From Actinomycetes bacterium (lineage in GTDB: Bacteria > Actinomycetota > Actinomycetes > Mycobacteriales > Mycobacteriaceae): 64,000 nucleotides of DNA. Under the pieces are notes generated by a model that was not told the DNA's origin, made no database searches, and saw nothing but the letters and a program-made list of their open reading frames with translations. The first letter of the stretch is position 1, and each line of letters opens with the position of its first letter. Position numbers and translations under genes: made by a program. Positions 15,846 to 24,545 of the stretch are shown piece after piece. The DNA lies in the NCBI GenBank assembly GCA_023404955.1, contig JAEXZY010000042.1:12693-76692 (forward strand), given 5' to 3'.

Positions 15846-16901
15846 ATGCCCCGGCCGTCCGTGCCCGCCGCCTCACCGGCGAAATCGGATGGTGGCGCGC
15901 CCGATACCGAGAGCAGCCATTTCTCGCCCACCCTGCTCTACACCGCTGCACGGCTCTATTACGAGGACGAGGCCACTCAAGCCGAGATCGCCGAGAAGCT
16001 GGGCACCAGTCGTGCAACGGTCAGCAGGCTCCTCGCCGAGGCGAAACGCCAAGGGGTGGTACGCATCGAGGTGGTCGCGCCGGCCGACGTCCGCCCAACC
16101 GAACTGGCCGACCGGGTGGCCCGGGCGCTGAATCTGAACACCGTGTACCTGTCGCCACCCCTGCCCGCACCCGGCCCCGGCCGCAGTGTCGTCGACATCA
16201 TGGGCCGAGTGCTCGCGCCTGCCACCGCGCGGGCGCTCTCCGAAGCGGGGTTGCTGCCAGGGGACGTGCTTCTGGTGTCGTCGGGGCGCACGGTCTACGA
16301 ACTGGCCCAGCACGAACTGACCTCACTGCCGGGCGTCGTGGTCGCCCCCACCGTGGGCGGCAACGACCAGCCCTACGAGTGGTACCAGACCAACGAGATC
16401 ACCCGATTGGTCGCCAATCGCGTCGGCGGGCGTGCCAACTACCTGTTCGCGCCCGCCCTCCCGGGTCCGGCCCTCTACGACTCGCTGCTCGAGGATCCGA
16501 GCATCCAGCGCGTGCTGCACCAGTGGCCGCATGCCCGGTGCGCGCTGATGGGTGTCGGAGCACCGCCGTTGACCCGTTCGGACATCCCCCAGTTCGTGCC
16601 GACCGGCTCGACGTCGTTGCGCGCTGCCGTGGGCGACGTGTGCTCCCGGTTCTACGACCGTAGCGGCGCACCCGTCGACTTCGACGGCGCGGAACGGCTG
16701 ATCGCACTGGAATTGGAGACACTGCGCCACATCCCCGTCACCATCGCGGTGGCGGTCGGCAAGGACAAGGTGGAATCCATCACCGCCGGCGCCCGCGGCG
16801 GCTACTTCAACCGACTCGTCACCGACCCGGGGACTGCGGAGGCCCTACTGGCAGCCACCGATGGCCCTGCCGATGACGCTGTAGCACAGGAGGTTTCGTG
16901 A
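15846..16901 (+). CDS. SorC-family sugar-responsive regulator
   Basis: A 351-residue regulator. The N-terminal helix-turn-helix reads DEATQAEIAEKLGTSRATVS followed by RLLAEAKRQGVVRIEV, the standard SorC/DeoR-fold start. The C-terminal sugar-phosphate-binding domain has DVLLVSSGRTVYELA, PTVGGND, RANYLFAPALPG and MGVGAPP. I chose ATG 15846; a GTG at 15801 would lie inside the operator. Its stop overlaps the GTG of the next gene (GTGA). It most likely controls the divergent polyol operon and its own operon with the SDR, with an erythrulose phosphate as plausible effector (inferred). Confidence 0.85.
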   Translation: MPRPSVPAASPAKSDGGAPDTESSHFSPTLLYTAARLYYEDEATQAEIAEKLGTSRATVSRLLAEAKRQGVVRIEVVAPADVRPTELADRVARALNLNTVYLSPPLPAPGPGRSVVDIMGRVLAPATARALSEAGLLPGDVLLVSSGRTVYELAQHELTSLPGVVVAPTVGGNDQPYEWYQTNEITRLVANRVGGRANYLFAPALPGPALYDSLLEDPSIQRVLHQWPHARCALMGVGAPPLTRSDIPQFVPTGSTSLRAAVGDVCSRFYDRSGAPVDFDGAERLIALELETLRHIPVTIAVAVGKDKVESITAGARGGYFNRLVTDPGTAEALLAATDGPADDAVAQEVS

Positions 16902-17689
16902 CCAGTACCGCCGAGCAGAGATATTCCGGGGTGATGCGGCTGGACGGCAAGCGCGCGCTGATCACCGGCGCCACCAAAGGCATCGGCGCCGACATCGCCC
17001 GTGCGTTCGCCGCCGCCGGCGCCCGACTGGTGTTGAGTGGGCGGGACGAGACCGAACTGGCGCAAGCCCGGCGCACCCTGGGCGAGGAATACGGCGCGGA
17101 GGTGCGCTCGGCCGTCGTCGACCTCGCCGACCCGCAGGGGCCGACGGCGCTGAGCGCCATGGCATCCGACGCGTTCGGCGGCCTCGACATCCTGGTCAAC
17201 AACGCGGGGATCTCGCTGCCCGAACGCGTCGTGGACACGACCGCAGAGAACTTCGACGCCACCCTGACCGTGAACCTGCGGGCTCCGGCACTGCTGGCCG
17301 CGCAGGTCGGTGCACAGATGGTGAAGCAGGGCACCGGCGGCGCCATCGTCACCGTCGCTTCCGCGGCGGCGCTGGCCCCGCTGCCGGAGCACTATGCCTA
17401 CTGCGCCTCCAAGGCCGGTCTGGTGATGGCGACCAAAGTCCTGGCCCAGGAACTCGGGCCGCACGGCATCCGTGCGAACTCGGTGTGCCCGACGGTGGTA
17501 CTGACCGAGATGGGTCAGCGCGTGTGGGGCGAGGAAGCCAAGGCGGCGCCGATGATCGCCCGAATTCCGTTGGGCCGCTTCGCGGTACCGCACGAGGTGT
17601 CCGACGCCGTGGTGTGGCTGTGCACGGATGCGGCGAGCATGATCAACGGCGTCGACCTTCCCGTCGACGGCGGCTACACGATGGGCTGA
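16898..17689 (+). CDS. dthD: Short-chain dehydrogenase, probable D-threitol dehydrogenase
   Basis: A 263-residue SDR with the NAD motif GATKGIGADIA (24-34), NNAG (101-104), catalytic Ser155 and Tyr168-x3-Lys172 (YCASK), and the C-terminal PVDGGYTMG. The GTG start at 16898 has an excellent AGGAGG ribosome site and overlaps the SorC stop; an in-frame Met at 16934 is closer to the conserved domain but has no such site. In the M. smegmatis C4-polyol pathway, DthD oxidises D-threitol to D-erythrulose, the same intermediate that EltD makes from erythritol. Co-transcription with the SorC regulator supports this assignment. Confidence 0.75.
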   Translation: MTSTAEQRYSGVMRLDGKRALITGATKGIGADIARAFAAAGARLVLSGRDETELAQARRTLGEEYGAEVRSAVVDLADPQGPTALSAMASDAFGGLDILVNNAGISLPERVVDTTAENFDATLTVNLRAPALLAAQVGAQMVKQGTGGAIVTVASAAALAPLPEHYAYCASKAGLVMATKVLAQELGPHGIRANSVCPTVVLTEMGQRVWGEEAKAAPMIARIPLGRFAVPHEVSDAVVWLCTDAASMINGVDLPVDGGYTMG

Positions 17690-17706
17690 GCCGACTCGGT
17701 GCCGGC

Positions 17707-19182
17707 TCAGTCAGCGGCGGCCAGCCGGTGCACCTGTTCCCGGGTGGCGGGATACAGCTGCGCCCAGGTGGCGAACAGATCCTCGTAGCGCTCCCGGTTG
17801 CGCGGGTCGGGCGTGATCTCGCGGTCGATCGTCGCCCAGTCGGTGTCCGCAGGCACAAGTCCCACTCCGATGCCGGCGAGCAGCGCGTCACCGTAGCTCG
17901 CGCCGATGGCCTGCTGGGGCACCAGCTGCGAGCGGCCGGTGACGTCGCTGACCGCCTGCGCCCACACCGGGCTCTTCAGGCCGCCACCGACCGCGACGGT
18001 GCGGCTCGCCTCATGAGCGTCGTCGAAGCGGTCGAGGATCTGCCGGATGCCGAAGGCGATGCCTTCGTAGGCCGCTCGGAAAAGATGCCCGCGCCCGTGC
18101 CGCAGCGTCAGTCCGGCGAGGACACCGCGGGCATTCGGATCGAACACCGGTGTGCGCTCACCCGCGAGGTAGGGCAGCATCAACAGGCCCTCGCTGCCGG
18201 CGGACACGGCCAGCGCCTCAGCGGTCAGCTCCTCGAAAGACGGCTTGCCCGTTATCGATTGCAGCCAGTTGATCATCGTGCCCGCCGTCGAGGTGCCGGC
18301 CGCGAGCGCCAACGTGCGGGGGTCGACGCCAGCGGTGGTCCACAGGGTGGGGTCGCTGTGGTACTCGTCGATCACCTGAACCAGGAACATCGTCGACCCG
18401 TACATCAACATCTGGTCGCCGGGACGGCGCACGCCGACCGAGAAGGCCTCCGAGTACGCATCGACGGTGCCCGCCGCGACGGCGACTCCTGCAGGCAACC
18501 CGGTCTCGCGCGCAGCCGCAGCACTCACATGACCGACGACGTCGCTCGGCCACACCAGCGACGGCAGGGGCAGCGGCCCGCAGATGCGCTCGGCCCACTC
18601 TCGGTTCCACTCGAAATCCCTGGTGGCATAGAGCGGGTCGCACTGGCTCGCGGTGTGGTGGTCCATCACGTACTCACCGGTGAGCTTCGCCGCGATGTAG
18701 GAGTTGGAGCCATACCAGCCGGCCGCGGCGTCGAACACCTGCGGCTCGTGGTTGCGCACCCATTCGATCTTCGGTCCGACCGCTTGACTCGACAGCAGCG
18801 TGCCGGCTCGCCGGAGAATGTTCTCCTCACCCAGTTCTGCAGTCAAAGAATCGATTTCGGCGTGAGCGCGAGTGTCGATACCGTACAGGATCGCCGGCCG
18901 CAGGGGTCGCAGATCTGCGTCGCAGAGCACAAGGCAGGGGCCGACGCCGCTGACGCACACCCCGGCCAGCGTGGCGTTGGCGGGTTGACGGGCCATCAGC
19001 GCCGTGCTGATCGCGCACACCTCGCGCCACCACACAGCCTCGGCGTCGACCTCGGCCCAGCCCGGCCGCGGCAGGTCCATCCCGTGGCTGATGGTCTCCG
19101 TGGCGAGCACGGTGCCGGAGCTGTCGACGAGAACGCCTTTGGTGCTCCCGGTTCCCATGTCGATGCCGAGCAGCGTGTCCAC
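17707..19182 (-). CDS. FGGY-family carbohydrate kinase
   Basis: A 491-residue kinase. FGGY_N begins GIDMGTGSTKGVLVD (6-20, phosphate loop). FGGY_C carries GTSTAGTMINW, YLAGERTPVFDPNARG and the adenosine motif AVGGGLKSPVWAQAVSD near residue 410. It starts with GTG and is convergent with dthD. The LysR gene starts 35 bases away in the opposite direction. It phosphorylates a sugar or polyol in the cytoplasm; xylulose-, ribulose- and erythritol-kinase-like roles are possible and cannot be told apart here. Its place beside the C4-polyol genes suggests a related polyol or ketose substrate. Confidence 0.8.
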   Translation of the reverse strand: MDTLLGIDMGTGSTKGVLVDSSGTVLATETISHGMDLPRPGWAEVDAEAVWWREVCAISTALMARQPANATLAGVCVSGVGPCLVLCDADLRPLRPAILYGIDTRAHAEIDSLTAELGEENILRRAGTLLSSQAVGPKIEWVRNHEPQVFDAAAGWYGSNSYIAAKLTGEYVMDHHTASQCDPLYATRDFEWNREWAERICGPLPLPSLVWPSDVVGHVSAAAARETGLPAGVAVAAGTVDAYSEAFSVGVRRPGDQMLMYGSTMFLVQVIDEYHSDPTLWTTAGVDPRTLALAAGTSTAGTMINWLQSITGKPSFEELTAEALAVSAGSEGLLMLPYLAGERTPVFDPNARGVLAGLTLRHGRGHLFRAAYEGIAFGIRQILDRFDDAHEASRTVAVGGGLKSPVWAQAVSDVTGRSQLVPQQAIGASYGDALLAGIGVGLVPADTDWATIDREITPDPRNRERYEDLFATWAQLYPATREQVHRLAAAD

Positions 19183-19217
19183 GACCCAACCCTACGTGGA
19201 GGAGCACAATCACTGGC

Positions 19218-20144
19218 GTGGACTTCCGCCGACTGCAGCTGCTGCTGGCGCTGTCGCGCCTGGGCTCGATGCGGGCGGTCGCCGACGAACACCACCTCAC
19301 CACCTCGACGGTGTCTGCGCAGATCGCCGCGCTCACCCGCGAAACCGGGGTGCAGCTGATCGAACCGCACGGCCGACGGGTCCGCCTGACCCCGGCGGGG
19401 CGCCGCCTGGCCGACCACGCGGTGACCATCCTGGCGGCGGTCGACCGCGCGCGGCTCGACCTGGACGCCGACGCCGATCCCGCCGGCACCGTCCGCATCG
19501 GCGGGTTCGCCACCGGAATCCGAGTGTCGCTGCTGCCGATCGTCGCGGAGTTCCGGACGCGCCTGCCCCAGGTGGACTTCGTCGTCAGCGAGTACGAGCC
19601 GGTGGAGGCGTTCCGGCTGCTGACCGCCGACGATCTGGACCTGGCGCTGACCTATGACTACAACCTCGCCCCGGCCTCTCCAGGTCCGCTGCTCGAAACC
19701 GTGCCGCTGTGGTCCATCCGCTGGGGCCTCGGGGTGCCGACGGACACCGCCCGTACTCTCACCTCGCTCGGCGACTACGCCGAGCACACGTGGATCGTCA
19801 ACTCGCGCAACACCGCCGACGAGGACGCGGTCCGCACTCTGGCGTCGCTGTCCGGGTTCACCCCGCGGATCGCCCATCAGATCGACAGCCTCGATCTCGT
19901 CGAGGAGCTCATCATCGCGGGCTACGGGGTCGGGCTGCTGCCGATCGAGCGACCGACGGCGGACGGCGTGACGGTACTGCCCCTGACCGATCCCGACGTG
20001 CTGCTGACCGCCTACGCCGTCACCAGGATCGGCCGTGCGGACTGGCCGCCGCTGCGGGCCCTACTGGACGCGATGCGACCCGCGCCGGGTACTCCCCTGC
20101 CACGGCCCGGATGGCCCCGGCCCGAGGCCGCGCGACCCGTGTGA
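19218..20144 (+). CDS. LysR-family transcriptional regulator
   Basis: A 308-residue LysR protein. The helix-turn-helix lies in residues 15-60 (SMRAVADEHHLTTSTVSAQI followed by LTRETGVQLIEPHGRRVRLTPAG). A periplasmic-binding-protein-like effector domain follows, with GTVRIGGFATGI as its first strand. It starts with GTG 19218, only 35 bases from the start of the divergent FGGY kinase gene. Its end is 3 bases from the end of the convergent second kinase. It probably regulates one or both kinase genes. Confidence 0.85.
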   Translation: MDFRRLQLLLALSRLGSMRAVADEHHLTTSTVSAQIAALTRETGVQLIEPHGRRVRLTPAGRRLADHAVTILAAVDRARLDLDADADPAGTVRIGGFATGIRVSLLPIVAEFRTRLPQVDFVVSEYEPVEAFRLLTADDLDLALTYDYNLAPASPGPLLETVPLWSIRWGLGVPTDTARTLTSLGDYAEHTWIVNSRNTADEDAVRTLASLSGFTPRIAHQIDSLDLVEELIIAGYGVGLLPIERPTADGVTVLPLTDPDVLLTAYAVTRIGRADWPPLRALLDAMRPAPGTPLPRPGWPRPEAARPV

Positions 20145-20147
20145 GCG

Positions 20148-21542
20148 TCAGCGGAAGGTGAGCTGCTCGGCCGTGCGGTAGCGATCGAGAACCTCAGGCG
20201 TGGGCTCCGCCTCGAACACGGTGGTGTCCGCCAGGGACCATTGCGGCGGCTCCTCGCCACCAGCGAGCGCCCACGCCGCCTGCCGGGCGGCGCCGAGTGC
20301 GACGTACTCGGCCGGCGCAGGGACGTGGACGGGCGCGCCGAGGACGGCCGGGGCCACCCTCCTGACCGCCTCCGAGCGTGCCCCGCCGCCGATCAAGATG
20401 ATGCGGTCGACCGCTACGCCGTGTGCGCGGATCTTGTCGATGCAATAGGCCATCGAGGCCAGCAGTCCCTCGACTGAGGCGCGGGCGATGTTGGCGGAGT
20501 TCAGGTTTCGCGTGGTGATGCCGTGTAGCGCACCGGCGGCATCGGGCAGGTTGGGTGAGCGCTCTCCGTCGAAATACGGCACCAGCGTGACACCGTCGGC
20601 ACCGGCCGATGCGCTGAGCGCGAGCAGGTCGAACTCGTCGAACTCGACACCTAGCATGCGCGCGACCGAAGCGAGCACGGGCGCGCCGTTGAGCGTGCAG
20701 ACCAGGGGCAGTTGCCGTCCCGTCGCATCGGCGAAGCCCGCGACGATGCCCTCGGGGTCACACGGTGCCGTCGCTCCGACCGCGCTGACCACGCCGGACG
20801 TGCCCAGAGACACCACACAGTCGCCCGGTCCGGCACCCAGACCCAGCGCCGCCGCCGCGTTGTCGCCCGCCCCGGCGCCCAGCAGCGCCCCGTGCGCGGT
20901 GTGCAGGGCCGAGCCGGCGGGATCGACCACTGTCGGAAGGGCCGGCCGTCGGCCTCGTGCCGCCAGCTCCAGCAGGTCGACGTCGTACGAATCCGTGGCG
21001 GCGGAGAAGTATCCGGTGCCGCTGGCGTCGCTGCGATCGGTCGTCAGCTCGGTGATGTCGGTCGAGCCGGAGAGCCGCCAGGTCAGCCAGTCGTGCGGCA
21101 GGCACACCGCTGCGGTCGCGTCGGCATGCGCCGGTTCGTGGTCGGCCAGCCACCGCAGTTTGGTGGCGGTGATCGCGGCGACGGGCACGACTCCGGTCCG
21201 CCGTGCCCATTCATCGGGTCCGCCGAGTTCGTCCACCAGGTCGGCGGCCGCGCCCGCTGATCGGGTGTCGTTCCACAGCAACGCGTCCCGGACGACATTG
21301 CCGGCCTCGTCCAGGCACACCATGCCGTGCTGCTGCGCGCCCACCGAGACGGCCGCGACGTCGTCGAGGCCGCCCAGCTCCTCGATCGTCTTCTTCAGGG
21401 CTTCCCACCAGTGCGCGGGCGCGACCTCGGTCCCACCCGGATGGGGACTGGCGGCCGACCGCACCGGAGCGCCGGTGTCGGCATCACAGATCAGTACTTT
21501 GCACGACTGGGTGGACGAGTCGATTCCTGCGACGAGTGGCAC
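20148..21542 (-). CDS. xylB: FGGY-family kinase, xylulokinase type
   Basis: A 464-residue kinase starting (GTG) with GIDSSTQSCKVLICD, then AVSVGAQQHGMV and LLWNDTRSAGAA, the xylulokinase-type substrate segment. The C-terminal half has VSLGTSGVVSAVG, VPYFDGERSPNLPDA and IILIGGGARSEAVRRVAPAVLG. The closeness to XylB is high, so D-xylulose is a good guess. No xylose isomerase or xylitol dehydrogenase gene is next to it, however, so another ketopentose or ketotetrose remains possible. Confidence 0.75.
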   Translation of the reverse strand: MPLVAGIDSSTQSCKVLICDADTGAPVRSAASPHPGGTEVAPAHWWEALKKTIEELGGLDDVAAVSVGAQQHGMVCLDEAGNVVRDALLWNDTRSAGAAADLVDELGGPDEWARRTGVVPVAAITATKLRWLADHEPAHADATAAVCLPHDWLTWRLSGSTDITELTTDRSDASGTGYFSAATDSYDVDLLELAARGRRPALPTVVDPAGSALHTAHGALLGAGAGDNAAAALGLGAGPGDCVVSLGTSGVVSAVGATAPCDPEGIVAGFADATGRQLPLVCTLNGAPVLASVARMLGVEFDEFDLLALSASAGADGVTLVPYFDGERSPNLPDAAGALHGITTRNLNSANIARASVEGLLASMAYCIDKIRAHGVAVDRIILIGGGARSEAVRRVAPAVLGAPVHVPAPAEYVALGAARQAAWALAGGEEPPQWSLADTTVFEAEPTPEVLDRYRTAEQLTFR

Positions 21543-21555
21543 CTTGCGACGCTAC

Positions 21556-21577
21556 CCCGACGCGTCGCCCCGTCGGG
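21556..21577 (+). repeat. Inverted repeat between xylB and the DoxX gene
   Basis: CCCGACG at 21556-21562 pairs with CGTCGGG at 21571-21577 around an 8-base loop and is followed by TTT. It sits in the 69-base gap between the divergent xylB and DoxX-like genes, so it is not a normal terminator for either. It may be an operator or a leader hairpin. Confidence 0.3.
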
Positions 21578-21611
21578 TTTGGTCGCCCAACCGCGTGGGA
21601 ACATAGCCCGC

Positions 21612-22499
21612 ATGTTGATCCGTCGCGTCGCGCGCCCAATGCTGTCCGCCGTGTTCATCTCCCGCGGGGTCGAGGCCCTTCGAAGCCCCAAACCCGCAGC
21701 TCAATCCACCCAGAACACTCTGGACGGCCTCAGCAAGTTGCCCGACCCGGTCAGCGCCAACCTTCCGTCGAATGCCGAGACGGTGGCGCGCGTCAACGCC
21801 GCCGTCCAGATCGGCGGCGGCCTGCTTCTCGCAACGGGCAAGCTGCCCCGTTTCGCATCGGCGGCGCTGGCCCTGACCGTGGTGCCGGGCTCGCTGGGCG
21901 GACACAACTTCTGGAACGAGACCGACCCGCAGCGCAAGGCGGACGAGCGGCGCGCGTTCGTCACCGACATCAGCCTCATCGGCGGTCTGATCATCGCCGC
22001 GGTGGACACCGAAGGAAAGCCGTCGCTCGGGTGGCGCGGGCGACGCGCGGCACGCAAAGCCGCCGGGGCCGTGACGGCCGCCCTCCCGGTCGGAGCGGCA
22101 GCGGGCGGATCGCTGGCCGACAGCGAGTTCGCCGACAAGCTCGGTCACGGACTTCAGGTGGGTGCCGAGCGCGGCCGCGAACTCGCGCACATCGCGCGGG
22201 AGCGCGGCGGGGAGTTGGCCGAGGTGGCTCGCGAACGCGGCGGGGAATTGGCCGAGGTGGCGAGCAAGCGAGGCGGGGAACTGGCCGAGGTGGCACGGGA
22301 GCGTGGCGGCGAGTGGGCGGTGCTGGCCCGACAGCGCGGCGAGGAACTGGCCGATGCGGCACGCGATCGTGCGCCAGACCTGGCCGACGCAGCCCGCGAA
22401 CGCGCGCTGCGCTCTGCCGAAGTGGCCCGGGAACGCGCCGCCGAGCTGGCCGACACCGCGGGTTCGGAAGTGAAGAAGCGCCGCAAGCAGCTGCGCTGA
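21612..22499 (+). CDS. DoxX-like membrane protein with nine 11-residue repeats
   Basis: A 295-residue protein. Residues 1-150 look like the actinobacterial DoxX membrane family: a start RRVARPMLSAVFISRGVEAL, membrane segments at about 64-92 and 118-132, and GGHNFWNETDP between them. Residues 185-283 are nine consecutive 11-residue repeats with no insertions, consensus RERGGELAEVA. These make a long amphipathic helix with Leu/Ala/Val on one face and Arg/Glu on the rest. The end is KKRRKQLR. The frame is open upstream to 21327 only as a shadow of xylB; ATG 21612 is the first Met that begins protein-like sequence. The function is not known. Confidence 0.7.
   Translation: MLIRRVARPMLSAVFISRGVEALRSPKPAAQSTQNTLDGLSKLPDPVSANLPSNAETVARVNAAVQIGGGLLLATGKLPRFASAALALTVVPGSLGGHNFWNETDPQRKADERRAFVTDISLIGGLIIAAVDTEGKPSLGWRGRRAARKAAGAVTAALPVGAAAGGSLADSEFADKLGHGLQVGAERGRELAHIARERGGELAEVARERGGELAEVASKRGGELAEVARERGGEWAVLARQRGEELADAARDRAPDLADAARERALRSAEVARERAAELADTAGSEVKKRRKQLR
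22164..22460 (+). repeat. Nine tandem 33-base coding repeats
   Basis: 297 bases are exactly nine 33-base units, each encoding one 11-residue repeat of the DoxX-like protein. Units 2, 3 and 4 are nearly identical at the protein level (RERGGELAEVA twice, then SKRGGELAEVA), which points to recent duplication. The later units have drifted. Confidence 0.85.
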
Positions 22500-22504
22500 T
22501 CTTG

Positions 22505-22526
22505 AACCGCCCCGCAGGGGCAGGTT
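22505..22526 (+). terminator. Probable terminator of the DoxX-like gene
   Basis: Six bases after the stop codon, AACC-GCCCC at 22505-22513 pairs with GGGGC-A-GGTT at 22517-22526 around a GCA loop. This gives nine base pairs with one bulged A. There is no U tract, as is usual in mycobacteria. The next gene on the same strand has its own start 49 bases later. Confidence 0.55.
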
Positions 22527-22574
22527 AGTCGGTACGGTGTTCTCGCAGCCAGCCGCCGCGAGAAGGAGTTCCCG

Positions 22575-23066
22575 ATGACCAGCGACTATCCCCCGCAGTC
22601 CGGCCAGTACGGCTACTCGGGTTCGTATCCGCCACCCGGAGGCGGCGGCCAGCCGGGCGGCGTCGGCGTGCGCTTCGCCGCGCGGTTCATCGACGGTCTC
22701 ATCGTCGGAATCGTCGGTAGCATCATCGTGTTCGCAATCGGTGCGACGTCCAACGTCTGGATCACCGGGCTGTTCACCGGCGTGCTGAGCTTCGCTTACT
22801 ACGTGGCGTTCGAGGTGACGCAGGGCTGGACGCCGGGCAAGAAGATCCTGGGGCTCAGCGTGCGCGGCCCGGGAGGTGCTCCGAAACCGACTGCCGCACA
22901 GTCGGCGATCCGCAACTCCTGGACCCTGCTGCCGATCATTCCCTTCATCGGTGGCTTGCTCGGCGTGGTGGCGATCGTCGTCATCGCGGTGACGATCAAC
23001 AGCAGCCCCACCAAGCAGGGCAAGCATGACGAGCTCGCCGGGGGCACCCAGGTCCTCAAAGCCTGA
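22575..23066 (+). CDS. RDD-family membrane protein
   Basis: A 163-residue protein. An N-terminal 30-residue tail rich in Pro, Gly, Tyr and Ser is followed by the RDD domain: VRFAARFIDGLIVGIVGSII (Arg-Asp pair), a central segment, then TPGKKILGLSVRG and a last membrane segment ending VIAVTINSS. A good AAGGAG ribosome site lies before the ATG. RDD proteins are three- to four-span membrane proteins, several linked to ion or Na+/H+ transport; the function here is open. It is convergent with gntP. Confidence 0.85.
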   Translation: MTSDYPPQSGQYGYSGSYPPPGGGGQPGGVGVRFAARFIDGLIVGIVGSIIVFAIGATSNVWITGLFTGVLSFAYYVAFEVTQGWTPGKKILGLSVRGPGGAPKPTAAQSAIRNSWTLLPIIPFIGGLLGVVAIVVIAVTINSSPTKQGKHDELAGGTQVLKA

Positions 23067-23081
23067 CGCTGGCCGCTGGAC

Positions 23082-24545
23082 TCAGATGACGAGTCCGAGC
23101 AACAGCACCAGGATCAGGCCCGTCACCGACAGCACGGTCTCCATCACCGACCAGCTCTTGATGGTCTGCCCGACGCTCATCCCGAAGAACTCCTTGATGA
23201 GCCAGAAACCGGCATCGTTGACGTGGGAGAAGAACAGCGAACCGGAACCGACGGCGAGCACGACCAGCGACACCTCGCCAGTGCTCATGCCCTCGACGAG
23301 CCCGAGCATCAGCGACGACGCGGTGATGGTGGCCACCGTGGCCGAACCCGTCGCGAGCCGGATCAGCACGGCGAGCGTCCACGCGAGCAGGATCACCGAG
23401 ACGTTGGCGCCCTTGGCCCAGTCGGCGAGCAGCGTCCCGATACCGGTGTCGACGAGCAGCTGTTTGAATCCGCCACCCGCGGCGACGATCAGGATGATGC
23501 CGGCGACCGGGGGCAGTGACGATTCGACGCATTTCACGATCTGATCGCGGGTCATCGCGGCGCCCCGACCGAGCGTGAAGATCCCGACGATGACGGCGAT
23601 CAGCAGCGCCATCAGCGGACGGCCCAGGATGTCGAACGTCTGCCGCAGCAGGTTGTTCTCGTCGTCGATGAAGATGTCGACCAGGGCCTTGCCCATCATC
23701 AACGCGACGGGCAGCAGGACCGAGAAGATCGTGATGCCGAAGCTCGGGCGGGTGCGTTGCCCGACAGTCTGGGTGCTGACCGATCCGGCGTTGGTGGTGC
23801 CGCCGGCACCACCGTTCCCGTCGTCACCGCCGCGAAGGTCGTCGGCGTTGAAGCGGTCCGGGATGTCGATGACGACCCAGCGGCCGGCCAGCTTCCCGAA
23901 CAACGGGCCCGCGACGATCACGGTGGGAATCGCCACCGCCACGCCCAAGGCGAGCGTGACACCGAGGTCGGCGCCGAGCAGATCGATCGCGGTGAGCGGA
24001 CCGGGATGCGGTGGCACCAGTCCGTGCATCGCGGAAAGCCCTGCCAGAGCGGGAATTCCGATGGTGATCAGCGACTGGCCCGAGCGCTTGGCGACCAGGT
24101 AGATGACGGGCATCAGCAGCACGACCCCGATCTCGAAGAACATCGGCAGGCCGATGATCGACCCGACGACGGCCATCGCCCAGGGAAGTGCGCGCGGCGA
24201 GGCACGCCCGACGATGGTGTCGACGATCTCGTCGGCGCCTCCCGAGTCGGCGAGCAGCTTGGCGAACATCGCGCCGAGTGCGATCAGGATGCCGACACCG
24301 GCCGCCGTGGTGCCGAATCCGTCGGAGAACGATTCGAGGACGTCGCCGACGTTCATGCCGGCGACGATCCCCACGGCCAGCGCGCCGAAGATCAAGGACA
24401 GGAACGGATGCAGCTTCGCCACGGTGATCAGCACGACGATCAGTGCGATCCCGACCAGGGCCGCCAGGACCAGTTGCCATCCCGACGCCACTGGTTCGGG
24501 CAGCTCGGTGTCCGCCGCAAGGACGGTCAGCACGGACGAATTCAT
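23082..24545 (-). CDS. gntP: Gluconate:H+ symporter
   Basis: A 487-residue GntP-family permease with about twelve membrane segments. Typical family segments are GVGILIALGAMFAKLLADSG, GLPMFFEIGVVLLMPV, GLVPPHPGPLTAID and RLATGSATVATITASS, with SLFFSHVNDAGFWLIKEFF close to the end. I chose ATG 24545, which overlaps the gntK stop (TGATG) and has an AGGAGAAG ribosome site; the longer start at 24584 would lie inside gntK. It imports D-gluconate for the kinase encoded just upstream. Confidence 0.92.
   Translation of the reverse strand: MNSSVLTVLAADTELPEPVASGWQLVLAALVGIALIVVLITVAKLHPFLSLIFGALAVGIVAGMNVGDVLESFSDGFGTTAAGVGILIALGAMFAKLLADSGGADEIVDTIVGRASPRALPWAMAVVGSIIGLPMFFEIGVVLLMPVIYLVAKRSGQSLITIGIPALAGLSAMHGLVPPHPGPLTAIDLLGADLGVTLALGVAVAIPTVIVAGPLFGKLAGRWVVIDIPDRFNADDLRGGDDGNGGAGGTTNAGSVSTQTVGQRTRPSFGITIFSVLLPVALMMGKALVDIFIDDENNLLRQTFDILGRPLMALLIAVIVGIFTLGRGAAMTRDQIVKCVESSLPPVAGIILIVAAGGGFKQLLVDTGIGTLLADWAKGANVSVILLAWTLAVLIRLATGSATVATITASSLMLGLVEGMSTGEVSLVVLAVGSGSLFFSHVNDAGFWLIKEFFGMSVGQTIKSWSVMETVLSVTGLILVLLLGLVI

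Noticed and set aside
17485..19359. 624-codon open frame on the plus strand opposite the first FGGY kinase
   Set aside because: Same reason: composition is that of a third-position-GC shadow, while the minus strand has complete FGGY motifs.
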